A stretch of DNA of 64,000 nt, taken from CAWHJN01 sp963829705 (GTDB taxonomy: Bacteria; Bacteroidota; Rhodothermia; Rhodothermales; BA12). A program made the position numbers and the translations under genes. The stretch lies in NCBI GenBank assembly GCA_963829705.1, contig CAWHJN010000003.1, positions 310,001-374,000 on the forward strand, given 5' to 3'. The notes beneath the pieces were generated by a model that saw only the letters and a program-made list of their open reading frames with translations, was not told the origin of the DNA and did not search any database. Position 1 is the stretch's first letter; the number at the start of each line of letters is the position of its first letter. Positions 50,477 to 58,653 of this stretch are shown here, one piece after another.

Positions 50477-51325
50477 ATGCCACGTCTCGGAGCGTGCCTG
50501 CACGACGCCATCCATGCCCTCGAACGTGCCGGGGTGGACGACGCACGGCGCACGGCCGAGTGGATCCTCGAATGGGCCACGGGCTCGTCGCGTGCCCGCC
50601 TCTACGCCTTCGCCGAAACGCTGCTGACGTCCGAACAGACCGCGCAGATCGAGGCCGCCGTGCAACGCCGCGCCGGGGGTGAGCCGGTGCAGTATGTGCT
50701 GGGCGAGAGCGCCTTCTACGGCCTCCGCCTGCACGTCGCGCCCGGCGTGCTCATCCCGCGCCCGGAGACAGAGGAGCTGGTGACGCGTGTGCTGGAACTG
50801 CTGGCGGACAACGCCGCGCCTGCCGTCGTGGACGCGGGCACGGGCAGCGGCTGCATCGCCCTCGCGCTCAAGCACGAACACCCCGGCGCGCACGTCCATG
50901 CCTTCGACGTGAGCGAGGAGGCCCTATCCGTGGCCCGCACCAATGCAAGGACGCTGAAGCTGGATGTCGATTTCGCACGCGCCGATCTGCTCGCGCCCGC
51001 GCTCGACGGCATCCCGCAGGGCGTGGATGTGCTCGTTTCCAACCCGCCGTACATCCCCGACGCGGAAGCCTCCACGCTGGCACGGCACGTGCGCGATTTC
51101 GAGCCCCACGCTGCGCTGTTCAGCGGGCCGGAGCCCTACCGCTTTTACGAGGCGCTCGCCCGGCACGCGCTGACGCACGTGCGCCCCGGCGGCTACCTCG
51201 CCGTCGAGACGCACATGGATTTCGCCGATGGCGTGGCGCACCGCTTCACCGCGCGCGGTTTGCGAGGCGCGGAGGTACACCGTGATGTCTCCGGGCACCC
51301 CCGCATCGTCATCGCACGGCGGTAG
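50477..51325 (+). CDS. prmC: peptide chain release factor N5-glutamine methyltransferase
   Basis: 282 residues from ATG 50477 (MPRLGACLHDAIHALERAGVDDARRTAEWIL). The helical N-terminus with RRAGGEPVQYVLGESAFYGL and the Rossmann domain with VVDAGTGSGCIALALKHEHP and VDVLVSNPPYIPDAEAS (N-P-P-Y) are diagnostic. LVTRVLELL and GVLIPRPETEELV match the PrmC substrate site. It methylates the GGQ glutamine of RF1/RF2. prfA is not adjacent. The longer in-frame start to 50318 would overlap the divergent SDR gene and is rejected. Confidence 0.95.
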   Translation: MPRLGACLHDAIHALERAGVDDARRTAEWILEWATGSSRARLYAFAETLLTSEQTAQIEAAVQRRAGGEPVQYVLGESAFYGLRLHVAPGVLIPRPETEELVTRVLELLADNAAPAVVDAGTGSGCIALALKHEHPGAHVHAFDVSEEALSVARTNARTLKLDVDFARADLLAPALDGIPQGVDVLVSNPPYIPDAEASTLARHVRDFEPHAALFSGPEPYRFYEALARHALTHVRPGGYLAVETHMDFADGVAHRFTARGLRGAEVHRDVSGHPRIVIARR

Positions 51326-51385
51326 TGGAAACGCGGCACCTCTGCGAGAAACGGGCGGTGGCCGCACGCCTGTGCTGCGCCAAGC

Positions 51386-51943
51386 TCACGCCTGGTCCGC
51401 CTCCTCCATCTTGCCCTTGATGTCCACGAACTCTGGGTACTGCTTGCTGATGCTCGCGTACGCCTTGTTGAACATCTCCTGCGGGCTTTCGGTGGACTGC
51501 CCCAGCGCCTCATGCTCGCGGTGCAGGCGCACGCAGGCATTCCAGATGGCCTTCCGCAGACCCCACTTGTCTACCGAGAACGAAGCCGTGCGGCGCTTGC
51601 GGTGGTCGCCCGTCCAGCTCAGTTGCACGTACGGCTTCTGGGTGCCGCTGCCGTCGTCTTTGGTACAGAAGCTCAGGCCCACGACGCCCGTTTTGCTGCG
51701 CGCCTGTGCCGATTTGATGGTGGGGTCGTCGGCCTCGGGGAGCGTCGGCATCAGCTCGTCGCGGTAGACGATGGAGGCGAGCAGCGCCTTCGCGCTTCCG
51801 CCGTGCTTGTCGTCCGAGAAGAACTTGGTATGCTGCACGCCACTGCGGCGGATGCGGACCTGCCAGCCGTGCGTGGCGTGGCGGTCGGGGAAGGCGTCGG
51901 ACGGCTGGATGTCGATCCGGTAAACGTTGCTGGGCTTTTGCAT
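51386..51943 (-). CDS. protein with two AP2-like domains
   Basis: 185 residues from ATG 51943. Two similar beta-strand-rich modules are visible. The first is GWQVRIRRSGVQHTKFFSDDKHGGSAKALLASIVYRDELM; the second is GVVGLSFCTKDDGSGTQKPYVQLSWTG followed by RRTASFSVDKWGLRKAIWNACVRL. Both follow the AP2/ERF pattern (W-x-V/A-R-I ... F ... G-x-x-A-L/W ... A-x-x-x-R). AP2-like domains bind DNA and occur in phage and mobile-element proteins, but no element is adjacent. The C-terminal 45 residues are helical. It may regulate transcription; targets are unknown. Confidence 0.6.
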   Translation of the reverse strand: MQKPSNVYRIDIQPSDAFPDRHATHGWQVRIRRSGVQHTKFFSDDKHGGSAKALLASIVYRDELMPTLPEADDPTIKSAQARSKTGVVGLSFCTKDDGSGTQKPYVQLSWTGDHRKRRTASFSVDKWGLRKAIWNACVRLHREHEALGQSTESPQEMFNKAYASISKQYPEFVDIKGKMEEADQA

Positions 51944-52246
51944 GGTTGTGATCCGCGTGCTCCTCTGCGTGTGGTGGAGAGGATGAGATGGAGAAGGGAT
52001 ACGTAGTCGCCCGCCTGTGGGCGATCCTGAAAGGCGTAGCGCGTGGGCGAACGTCCAACTCAGCGTCCTGCTGACCGATTACTTCGCTCCCGCGCGTATC
52101 TCTCTCGAACCTTGACAGACAGACTTTCTAAACGGTACAACGCGGGAAAGCGGGGAAGTCGCACCGCCGTGTGCAAAAATACGCACCCACCATCAAGCTT
52201 CACGTAGTCTCCGTGAAAATTGGTCAGTCCAACCGATGTGCATGCC
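51944..52246. other. intergenic region without supported gene
   Basis: These 303 bases separate the AP2-like gene from a small membrane protein gene. A TTGACA-like box at 52112 on the plus strand has no gene downstream. No hairpin with a T-run and no convincing ORF is seen. It presumably holds the AP2-like gene promoter. Confidence 0.5.
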
Positions 52247-52405
52247 TCAGCGCAGCAGGAGCGCGGCCAGTTTCGGACCCAGCATCATCGCCATCGCCAT
52301 CAGGCCGACGAGGCCCGCGAGGGCAACCGATTGCAGCACGTGGTGTGCGACGGCGTAGGGGCTTTCCTCGGCGGGGGAAGCAGGTGTGGTAGCTGAACGT
52401 TTCAT
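52247..52405 (-). CDS. small membrane protein
   Basis: 52 residues from ATG 52405 (MKRSATTPASPAEESPYAVAHHVLQSVALAGLVGLMAMAMMLGPKLAALLLR). It has one hydrophobic helix at about residues 26-50 and an Arg at the very end. I do not recognise a family. It lies about 107 bases downstream of glgB on the same strand. The plus-strand ORF over the same bases has no such pattern. Composition and a clean ATG favour a real gene. Confidence 0.5.
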   Translation of the reverse strand: MKRSATTPASPAEESPYAVAHHVLQSVALAGLVGLMAMAMMLGPKLAALLLR

Positions 52406-52512
52406 GAGTCTCTCCGCGATCTGAATACTGTGCCTTCTATCTCGGGCAGAAGCCTCGCCCGTGCAGCAGGATGTATGTGGAAGGAGACACGAACAGGAGC
52501 CTCGCGTAACTC

Positions 52513-54324
52513 TTATCGGGACAGGAGGACGGCGGTGTAGGGGCCGAGGCTCACGCTCCCACTGTACGAGTATCCATCCTGCGGTTGCACTTCGGCAGTA
52601 GAATCCACCGAACGGTGGTTTCCGAAGGCCGAGCTGTAACCGTCCCAGTCCGAGTTGAAGCGGACGCGCCAGATGCCCTCGGCGGGCAGCCCGATGCGGT
52701 AGGCGTCGTATGCGACGTTGGCGAAGTTGAAGACGGCGATCGTCTCGTCGTTCTCGCCGCCTTCCATCCATCGGCGGAAGGCGATGATCTTGGCTGTGTC
52801 GTTGACGTGGAAGAGGTCGACGTGCGCACCTTTGAGGCCGCGCGTGGTGCCCCTCAGGTTGCGACGCAGGTGCGCGAGGTCGCGGTAGAGTTGGTGGATG
52901 CCGGGCACCTCGCCGAGCCGCTCCCAGTTGAGGGGCTCGGTGTCGCGGAACCACTCGCCCTCCAGCATCGCCTGCCCCTGGAAAATCATCGGGATGCCGG
53001 GGCTGGTGAAGACGAGCGCGGCCCCGAGCGTCGAGCGCTTCTGCGATTCCCACGAGCGGGCGTCGCCCTGATGGATGGACTCGGGCAGGCGCTGCCGCCC
53101 GTTGGCGACTTCGTCGTGGCTTTCGGTGTAGATCACCCGGTTGAAGGGGTCGCCGCAGTAGACGTGCCCGATGGCCTGCGCCACCTCCTGCATCGACCGG
53201 TCTGCGTCGTTCATCTGTTCGAGCGCGGCGCGCACGGGGTGGACAAAGGCGGCATCCCACTGCGCGCCGAAGCCTGCGCCACCGTCGTCGATCGACACGC
53301 AGACGGCGTCGTAGCGCTGCAAGTCCTCGGCGATGCACAGCTTGCCGGGGTGTTTCTGCTGGATCTCCCGGTTGACGTCCTGCATGAGCGTCCAGCCGTC
53401 GGGCAGGGCGTTGCCTTCGGTGAGGAAGAAATCCTTGTGGCGGATGAAGATGGTGCCGTCCCAGCGCAGCCCGTCGGCGTGGAACGATTCGATCCACATC
53501 AGCGCGTTGTCGCGGATAAACTGGCGCACCTCGCGGCGTCCGTAATCCGGGCGCGTCTCGCCCCACGGCGTCTCGGCGCGGTGGTCGTTGTAAAAGTAGA
53601 TGCCGCCCTTATCGTTCTCACTCCACCCGTCGAACTGCCACAGGTCGAGGTCGCTCGGGCCAAAGTGGTTGTAGACGACGTCCACGAGCACGGCGAGGCC
53701 GCGCGCGTGCGCCTCGCGGACGAACTCCTTGAGGGCGTCCGGCCCGCCGTACGCGCCCTCGACGGCGAACGGAAACGCGGGGTTGTAGCCCCACGAGAAA
53801 TCCCCTGCAAACTCGGCCAGCGGCATCACGCTGACGGCGCTCGCGCCGAGGTCGCGCACGTAGTCGAGCTTTTCGATGGCGCTCCGCAGGTTTCCCGGCC
53901 CGTCGGGGTTCTGGTCGTTGAAGGTACCCACGTGCAGCTCGTAGATGACGACGTCGTTCCAGGCAGGCATCTGGAAAGCGTCGCCCTGCCAGTCGTAGGC
54001 CGCATCGTCGTAAATCACGCTGTTGCCCACCGACGAGGTGACGAGGCGGGCATAGGGGTCGTTGCGGTGGAGGCGGCCCGAGGGCGTGTCGAGCACGAAT
54101 TTGTACTCGTCGCCGGGCTTCGCGTCGGGCACGTCGGTGCTCCAGTAGCCGTCACCGTCAAGGGCAAGCGGGTAGCATTCCTCGTCCCAGCCGCAGAACG
54201 AGCCGGTGACGAAGACCGCGTCGGCGTTCGGTGCCCATACGCGGAACGAGACGCCGCCGTCGTTCGGAATGGCCCCCATGCCGGGGTGGATGGAGGAGGC
54301 GGGAGTAGTGGTGGCGGTGGACAT
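52513..54324 (-). CDS. glgB: GH13 alpha-glucan branching enzyme-like protein with CBM48
   Basis: 603 residues. An N-terminal CBM48 domain (GGVSFRVWAPNADAVFVTGSFCGWDEECYPL) precedes the GH13 barrel: DVVIYELHVGTFN, GLAVLVDVVYNHFGPSDLDLWQFD, the nucleophile Asp in FHADGLRWDGTIF, the acid/base Glu in LCIAEDLQRYD and the third acid in YTESHDEVANGRQRLP. The length suits short branching enzymes, but region II R-W-D-G differs from canonical GlgB R-x-D-A, so a related GH13 activity is possible. Together with glgP it indicates glycogen metabolism. Confidence 0.82.
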   Translation of the reverse strand: MSTATTTPASSIHPGMGAIPNDGGVSFRVWAPNADAVFVTGSFCGWDEECYPLALDGDGYWSTDVPDAKPGDEYKFVLDTPSGRLHRNDPYARLVTSSVGNSVIYDDAAYDWQGDAFQMPAWNDVVIYELHVGTFNDQNPDGPGNLRSAIEKLDYVRDLGASAVSVMPLAEFAGDFSWGYNPAFPFAVEGAYGGPDALKEFVREAHARGLAVLVDVVYNHFGPSDLDLWQFDGWSENDKGGIYFYNDHRAETPWGETRPDYGRREVRQFIRDNALMWIESFHADGLRWDGTIFIRHKDFFLTEGNALPDGWTLMQDVNREIQQKHPGKLCIAEDLQRYDAVCVSIDDGGAGFGAQWDAAFVHPVRAALEQMNDADRSMQEVAQAIGHVYCGDPFNRVIYTESHDEVANGRQRLPESIHQGDARSWESQKRSTLGAALVFTSPGIPMIFQGQAMLEGEWFRDTEPLNWERLGEVPGIHQLYRDLAHLRRNLRGTTRGLKGAHVDLFHVNDTAKIIAFRRWMEGGENDETIAVFNFANVAYDAYRIGLPAEGIWRVRFNSDWDGYSSAFGNHRSVDSTAEVQPQDGYSYSGSVSLGPYTAVLLSR

Positions 54325-54530
54325 GAATGGCAGAGGTACAGAGGGGTGAGAGGAGCGTTAACGTCCGCGTTTCCCTCTTGCACCGCGCGCGCTGTAACGG
54401 GGTGTTGACGAGTTTGGCGAAACGCGGGGTACGAGGCATGAACATCGGGCCTCTTCCCGTCACCCCTCGTCTCGAACGAAGCCGTGTGGTGTGCGTTGGC
54501 CGCGCTCTCCATCCAGCCGTTTTCCGTACG

Positions 54531-54803
54531 ATGCCTGAGTCGAAAGCCGAGTGGTGGGCCAACTTCGAACGCCTGCTCGACGAGCAGAACGAGTGGCCCA
54601 CGACCTTCCTGTTCAAATTCATCGTCCCGCTCGAACAGATGCCCGCGTTTCAGTCGCTCTTCGAGGGCGCGGAGATGACCACGCGCGCCTCGTCGAAAGG
54701 CAACTACATCAGCGTCACGATGCAGCCCGTCATGGACTCCGCCGACGCGGTGCGGGCGGTCTACGAAAAGGCCGGGCAGATCGAGGGCATCGTGTCGCTG
54801 TGA
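54531..54803 (+). CDS. DUF493 (YbeD-like) protein
   Basis: 90 residues from ATG 54531 (MPESKAEWWANFERLLDEQNEWPTTFLFKFIVPLEQMPAFQSLF). The ferredoxin-like ACT-type fold of DUF493 is supported by TTFLFKFIVPL and TRASSKGNYISVTMQPVMDSADAVRAVYEKAGQIEGIVSL. In enterobacteria this family (YbeD) lies near the lip genes and is a possible regulator; no lip gene is near here. It converges with the kinase gene, and a 28-base palindrome fills the gap. Confidence 0.88.
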   Translation: MPESKAEWWANFERLLDEQNEWPTTFLFKFIVPLEQMPAFQSLFEGAEMTTRASSKGNYISVTMQPVMDSADAVRAVYEKAGQIEGIVSL

Positions 54804-54814
54804 TGCGCGGCCGC

Positions 54815-54842
54815 GCAGAGACGCGCCGCGGCACGTCTCTAC
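54815..54842. repeat. near-perfect 28-base palindrome between convergent genes
   Basis: GCAGAGACGCGCCG and CGGCACGTCTCTAC differ from exact complements at two positions. It belongs to the same family as 10225-10252. It lies between the DUF493 gene and nahK, overlapping the last bases of nahK (54839-54842). Confidence 0.8.
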
Positions 54843-55945
54843 AAGCGCGCCACGAACGCGTCCAGCATGGATTGCTGCGCTTCGATGGACTGGATGAGGG
54901 CGAACTGCGCGCGGCAGCGGTCGAGGTTGTGGCCGGGGCGCGCGGTTTTGTAGTACGTGTCGCCGTCGAGGTGATCCGTCAGAAAGCGCAGGGCCATGAC
55001 GTAGGCCATGAACGCGCCGGAAAAGACGAGGTGCTGTTTTTCGGACGGCGTGAGGGCGCCGCGCATCGCGCGCGTGTAGCCGCAGGCCAGGGCTTTGAAC
55101 AGCGTAGCGTCGAGCGCCATCGCAGGTAGCTCGCGGGTGTCCTCCGGGGCGGTGCTTGCGCCCGTCCGCACGAGGTCGCCGAAGTCGTAGAGGGCGAGCC
55201 CGGGCATCACGGTGTCGAGGTCCACGACGCACAGCGCCTCATCCGTCTGGGCGTCGAATAAAAGATTGTTCAGCTTGGCGTCGTTGTGCGTGACGCGCCG
55301 GGGCATCTCGCCACGCGCGTGCGCTTCAGCGAGAACGTTGGCGTAGGCAGCGCGCTGCCGGGCGAAGCCGATCTCGCCCCGCACGCCGTCGGCCCGGTTG
55401 CACACGTCTTTTTCCACCGACCGCTCGAAGGCGGCATAGCGGCGCGGCGCGTCGTGGAAGTGCGGGATGGTGTCGGCGAGCGGCGGGCCAGGCATGTCCG
55501 ACAGGTCGCGCTGGAACGCGCCGAAGGCGTGGGCGGCCCTTTCAGCCTGCGCGGCAGACCTGAGCACGTCGTGCGCCACGGAGCCTTCGACGAACACGCA
55601 CACGCGCCACGCCTCGCCCTGCGCGTCGCGGTGGAGGTACGCGCTGTCGCGTGTGGGCACGAGTGTCAGGACGCGGCGGTGCAGGTCGGGCGTGCCTCGT
55701 GCTTCCAGCTTCGCGCGCAGGTGATCCGTCACGCGGGCGATGTTGGAGGTCAGGTTATCCACATCGGGGAAAACGTGTGGATTGATGCGCTGCACGAGGT
55801 AGCGCAATCCGTCCGCCATCCTGACGAGAAACGTATCGTTGATGTGGCCGTCGCCGTGAGGCTGCACGCCAACGACCGCGCCCGGCAGCGCGAACGCCTC
55901 CGCGACGCGGGCCACCTCCGCCGCACCCGGCACCGTCCGCGCCAT
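54839..55945 (-). CDS. nahK: N-acetylhexosamine 1-kinase (NahK-like, APH fold)
   Basis: 368 residues from ATG 55945. It aligns along its length with bifidobacterial NahK from memory: VVGVQPHGDGHINDTFLVRM, YLVQRINPHVFPDVDNLTSNI, HAFGAFQRDLSDM, ETIPHFHD-like DTIPHFHDAPRRY and the catalytic loop RVTHNDAKLNNLLFDAQ. VVDLDTVMPGLALYDFGDLVRTGASTAPED and ALRFLTDHLDGDTYYKTARPGHNLDRCRAQ follow. NahK phosphorylates GalNAc and GlcNAc at C1. It follows the GH109 gene by one base, a coherent pairing. Confidence 0.88.
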   Translation of the reverse strand: MARTVPGAAEVARVAEAFALPGAVVGVQPHGDGHINDTFLVRMADGLRYLVQRINPHVFPDVDNLTSNIARVTDHLRAKLEARGTPDLHRRVLTLVPTRDSAYLHRDAQGEAWRVCVFVEGSVAHDVLRSAAQAERAAHAFGAFQRDLSDMPGPPLADTIPHFHDAPRRYAAFERSVEKDVCNRADGVRGEIGFARQRAAYANVLAEAHARGEMPRRVTHNDAKLNNLLFDAQTDEALCVVDLDTVMPGLALYDFGDLVRTGASTAPEDTRELPAMALDATLFKALACGYTRAMRGALTPSEKQHLVFSGAFMAYVMALRFLTDHLDGDTYYKTARPGHNLDRCRAQFALIQSIEAQQSMLDAFVARL

Positions 55946-55946
55946 C

Positions 55947-57332
55947 TCAGTACGTGTCGTCGAGGGCGAAGACAGGGTCGCGGCTAAACCACTGGCCGCG
56001 CGTGAAATCCGGGAATGCCTGCGGCGCGCTGCCCGTCGCAATCGACATCTCGGACAGCGGCGAGATGGCGCTCCACGCGGCGGCGTCGTAGGCGTCGAGC
56101 GGCGTGGGCGCCTTCGCCTTGATCGCCTCGATGAAGGCGTGGCCGACGAAGAAATCCATCCCGCCGTGGCCCGCGCCCGTGGCCTGATCCGCGTACTTTT
56201 TCCACAAGGGGTGGTCGTAGCGTTCGAGGTACGGCGCAGCGGGCTCCCAGCGGTGCGCGGGGCTGCGGCCTTCGAGGTAGAGCGACTGGTTGACGTCCAT
56301 CCACAACCCTTCGGTGCCTTGCACGCGGAAGCCGAGCGAATACGGGCGCGGCAGGTTGGTGTCGTGCTTGACGATGATCGTCTCGCCGAGGGCCGTCTTG
56401 ATCACCGTCGTCACGATGTCGCCCAGCTTGAAGCGCACGTCGGCGTTGGGATGGTCTTCGCCGCCGTGATCGACGATGTACTCGTGCAGGCCGCGCGTTT
56501 TGGAACTCGTCGAGGTGAGCGACTCGAAGCGGTTGCCGCGGTTGATGTTGAGCCACTCGCCCACCGGCCCGATGCCGTGCGTGGGGTAGAGGTCGCCGTT
56601 GCGGTAGACCGAGTGGCGCGTGCGCCAGCGCGCCTCGGAGAAGGCGTTCTCGCCGAACTCGACGCCGCCGCCGTACGCCTGCGTCCCGTCGTTGAACTTG
56701 ACCTCGCGCAGGTCGTGCTCGTAGCCGCATTCGAGGTGGACGAGCTCGCCGAAGAGCCCCTGCCGCACCATGTTGAGCACCGCCATCACGTCGCGGCGGT
56801 AGCACACGTTTTCCAGGATCATGCACGGCACGCCCGTGGCCTCGTGCGTGTTGACGAGATCCCAGCACTCTTCGAGCGTGTTGGCCGCCGACACCTCGAC
56901 GCCCGCGTACACGCCGGCCCGCATCGCCGCGACGGCCATCGGGGTGTGCCAGCGCCACGGCGTGGCGATAAAGACGCCGTCGAGGTCGCCGCGGCCGAGC
57001 ATCTGGCGGAAGGCCTCGTCGTCGCCCGTGTAGACCGCAGGCGCCTCGCGCCCGGCCTCGCGGACGAGCTTCTGGGCCTCGGCGAGCGCGGCGGGGTCGA
57101 GGTCGCAGAGGGCGACAATGTTCGTGTCCGCGCGTTGCAGCGCCAGGCGCAGGTGCTCGCGTCCGCGCAAGCCCACGCCGATGAAGCCGAGCCGCGCCAC
57201 GCGGTCGTCGCGCCGCGTGAGAAACGCCGGCGCACCGAAAGGGCCGCTGGAATAGGCCGAGGCCACGCCCGCGGGCAGCGACAGGCTCGCGCCCGCGAGC
57301 GCGCCGGTTTTGAGGAAATCGCGTCGGTCCAT
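55947..57332 (-). CDS. GH109-like Gfo/Idh/MocA protein (alpha-N-acetylgalactosaminidase type)
   Basis: 461 residues from ATG 57332. A Tat-type signal (MDRRDFLKTGALAGASLSL) exports it folded, with its NAD. RVARLGFIGVGLRGREHLRLAL is the NAD-binding site. GVPCMILENVCYRRDVMAVLNMVRQGLFGELVHLECGYEHDLR, KTALGETIIVKHDTNLPRPYSL and GAGHGGMDFFVGHAFIEA are the GH109 features. GH109 enzymes use NAD redox chemistry to cleave alpha-GalNAc. Its neighbour nahK supports that sugar. Confidence 0.87.
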   Translation of the reverse strand: MDRRDFLKTGALAGASLSLPAGVASAYSSGPFGAPAFLTRRDDRVARLGFIGVGLRGREHLRLALQRADTNIVALCDLDPAALAEAQKLVREAGREAPAVYTGDDEAFRQMLGRGDLDGVFIATPWRWHTPMAVAAMRAGVYAGVEVSAANTLEECWDLVNTHEATGVPCMILENVCYRRDVMAVLNMVRQGLFGELVHLECGYEHDLREVKFNDGTQAYGGGVEFGENAFSEARWRTRHSVYRNGDLYPTHGIGPVGEWLNINRGNRFESLTSTSSKTRGLHEYIVDHGGEDHPNADVRFKLGDIVTTVIKTALGETIIVKHDTNLPRPYSLGFRVQGTEGLWMDVNQSLYLEGRSPAHRWEPAAPYLERYDHPLWKKYADQATGAGHGGMDFFVGHAFIEAIKAKAPTPLDAYDAAAWSAISPLSEMSIATGSAPQAFPDFTRGQWFSRDPVFALDDTY

Positions 57333-57609
57333 CGGGTCGAAGGGGATCTGAAGACCCCCGGAGGCTACGGCGCGGCGCGCATGGATCCAACGGCAGCGGA
57401 AGGTTTTGCGCGGCTGAGGCAGGCCGCCACGTTGATGGCGCCTTCGGGGAAGGTGTTTTTCCGCGCATCGGCCTTCCCCCAGAACCCGTGGTACCGCCTT
57501 TTTGCCCCGCAAACGGTCCGGTGGCCGAACCCCGAGACTGAATCCCTCTGCACCTTCGCTGCGCCAGCCCCGTATCTTTCCTCGCCTTTCCGTCCGACCC
57601 TTTTCAGTC

Positions 57610-57996
57610 ATGTCGAAAATCATCCGGTACATGCCCGAGTTGCAGGGCGACGAGCAGGTCTACGTCGCCACGCTCATCAAGGACATGACCGACGAGCAGG
57701 CCGAGCACTTCGCGCACGTCTACCGCACGCGCCGCAAAGAACCCACGACGACGCTCATCCTCGCGCTGCTGGGCTTTTTCGTCATTGCAGGCGTGCACCG
57801 CTTCTACCTCGACCGACCCGGCCTCGGGGTGCTGTGGCTGCTCACCGGCGGGCTGTGCTTCGTCGGCACCATCGTGGACGCCGTCAACTACAAGACGCTC
57901 ACGGCCAAGTACAACATGAAGCAGGCCGAGGAAGTGGCCTTTCTCATCAAGGGCGCCATCGGCAACGAGCCGCCGCTGCTGCCGGAAACGTTGTAA
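57610..57996 (+). CDS. TM2-domain membrane protein
   Basis: 128 residues from ATG 57610. Two TM helices with the TM2 turn (TTTLILALLGFFVIAGVHRFYLDRPGLGVLWLLTGGLCFVGTIVDAVNY) are typical: G-x-H-R-F-Y-L and G-x-x-x-L/T-G-G. A helical N-terminus (ELQGDEQVYVATLIKDMTDEQAEHFAHVYRTRRK) precedes it and a short tail follows. Function is unknown in bacteria. The 277-base gap before it, facing the GH109 gene, contains a C-rich leader (CGTATCT TTCCTCG CCTTTCC) but no other gene. Confidence 0.85.
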   Translation: MSKIIRYMPELQGDEQVYVATLIKDMTDEQAEHFAHVYRTRRKEPTTTLILALLGFFVIAGVHRFYLDRPGLGVLWLLTGGLCFVGTIVDAVNYKTLTAKYNMKQAEEVAFLIKGAIGNEPPLLPETL

Positions 57997-58080
57997 TTCA
58001 CCCTTCGAGTTCGGATATTACCCGTCCGGGTGCCGCTGCGCGCTCTTTTCGTACACGCTGGCTCTTCCATTTCTTACCAG

Positions 58081-58509
58081 ATGCAACACGATTCTGACGG
58101 CTACGGCGACAACCGCGACCGGCGCTCCGGCGACTCTTACCAGGACCGGGGCGGCTACGACCGGCGCGACAGCAACCGCGACGGCGGCAACGGCCGCGAG
58201 CGCGACGAGGTGTATTCCAAACGCGTCCCGGCGGGCAAGCGCACCTACTTTTTCGACGTGAAGACGACGCGCTCGGGTGAGGACTACTTTCTCACCATCA
58301 CCGAGAGCAAGCGCAGCCACGACGGGCGCTACGAGAAGCACAAGATTTTCCTCTACAAAGAGGACTTCGGCAAATTCCTCAACGCCATGCACCAGGTCAT
58401 CGGCCACGTGCGCGACGAGTACCTGCCTGACTACGAGTTCCGCTCGATGCCCGAACTGACCATTGTGGAGGAGGAAGAGGACGAGCGTTCCTACGAAGAC
58501 GAAGGCTGA
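58081..58509 (+). CDS. PUR-family DNA/RNA-binding protein (DUF3276)
   Basis: 142 residues. A disordered Asp/Arg/Gly-rich N-terminus (DNRDRRSGDSYQDRGGYDRR) precedes the PUR-alpha-like domain: EVYSKRVPAGKRTYFFDVKTTRSGEDYFLTITESKRS, then RYEKHKIFLYKEDFGKFLNAMHQVIGHV. The tail is acidic (VEEEEDERSYEDEG). Family members bind GC-rich single-stranded DNA or RNA. It starts 84 bases after the TM2 gene on the same strand and is followed by a hairpin. Charged, opposite-sign tails suggest autoregulation of binding (inference). Confidence 0.9.
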   Translation: MQHDSDGYGDNRDRRSGDSYQDRGGYDRRDSNRDGGNGRERDEVYSKRVPAGKRTYFFDVKTTRSGEDYFLTITESKRSHDGRYEKHKIFLYKEDFGKFLNAMHQVIGHVRDEYLPDYEFRSMPELTIVEEEEDERSYEDEG

Positions 58510-58539
58510 TTCCCGCTCCTCCCATCAGGAGCCCTCCCA

Positions 58540-58570
58540 GCGCCCTGCCGCCTCGCGTGGCAGGGCGCTT
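58540..58570 (+). terminator. hairpin after the PUR gene
   Basis: GCGCCCTGCC (58540-58549) pairs perfectly with GGCAGGGCGC (58559-58568) with a 9-base loop, but only TTCGGGTTT follows, so termination may be partial. Confidence 0.7.
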
Positions 58571-58579
58571 CGGGTTTCT

Positions 58580-58653
58580 GGAGGGTTGGACGTTGGAAAG
58601 GGTGAAGCCACAGAGGCATCTTCCCGTTACTCTTCACCCGTCACCCTGATACC
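58580..58653 (+). repeat. paired heptamer arrays before the exonuclease III gene
   Basis: GGAAAGGGTGAAG is followed by TTCCCGT TACTCTT CACCCGT CACCCTG ATACC and ATG 58654. TTCACCCGTCACCCT (58633-58647) recurs in inverted orientation at 7736-7750. Confidence 0.8.

Noticed and set aside
52112..52141. Sigma-70-like promoter TTGACA with TACAAC 18 bases later on the plus strand
   Set aside because: No plus-strand gene follows; the open frame there is the shadow of the small membrane protein gene, and this phylum generally uses other promoter sequences.
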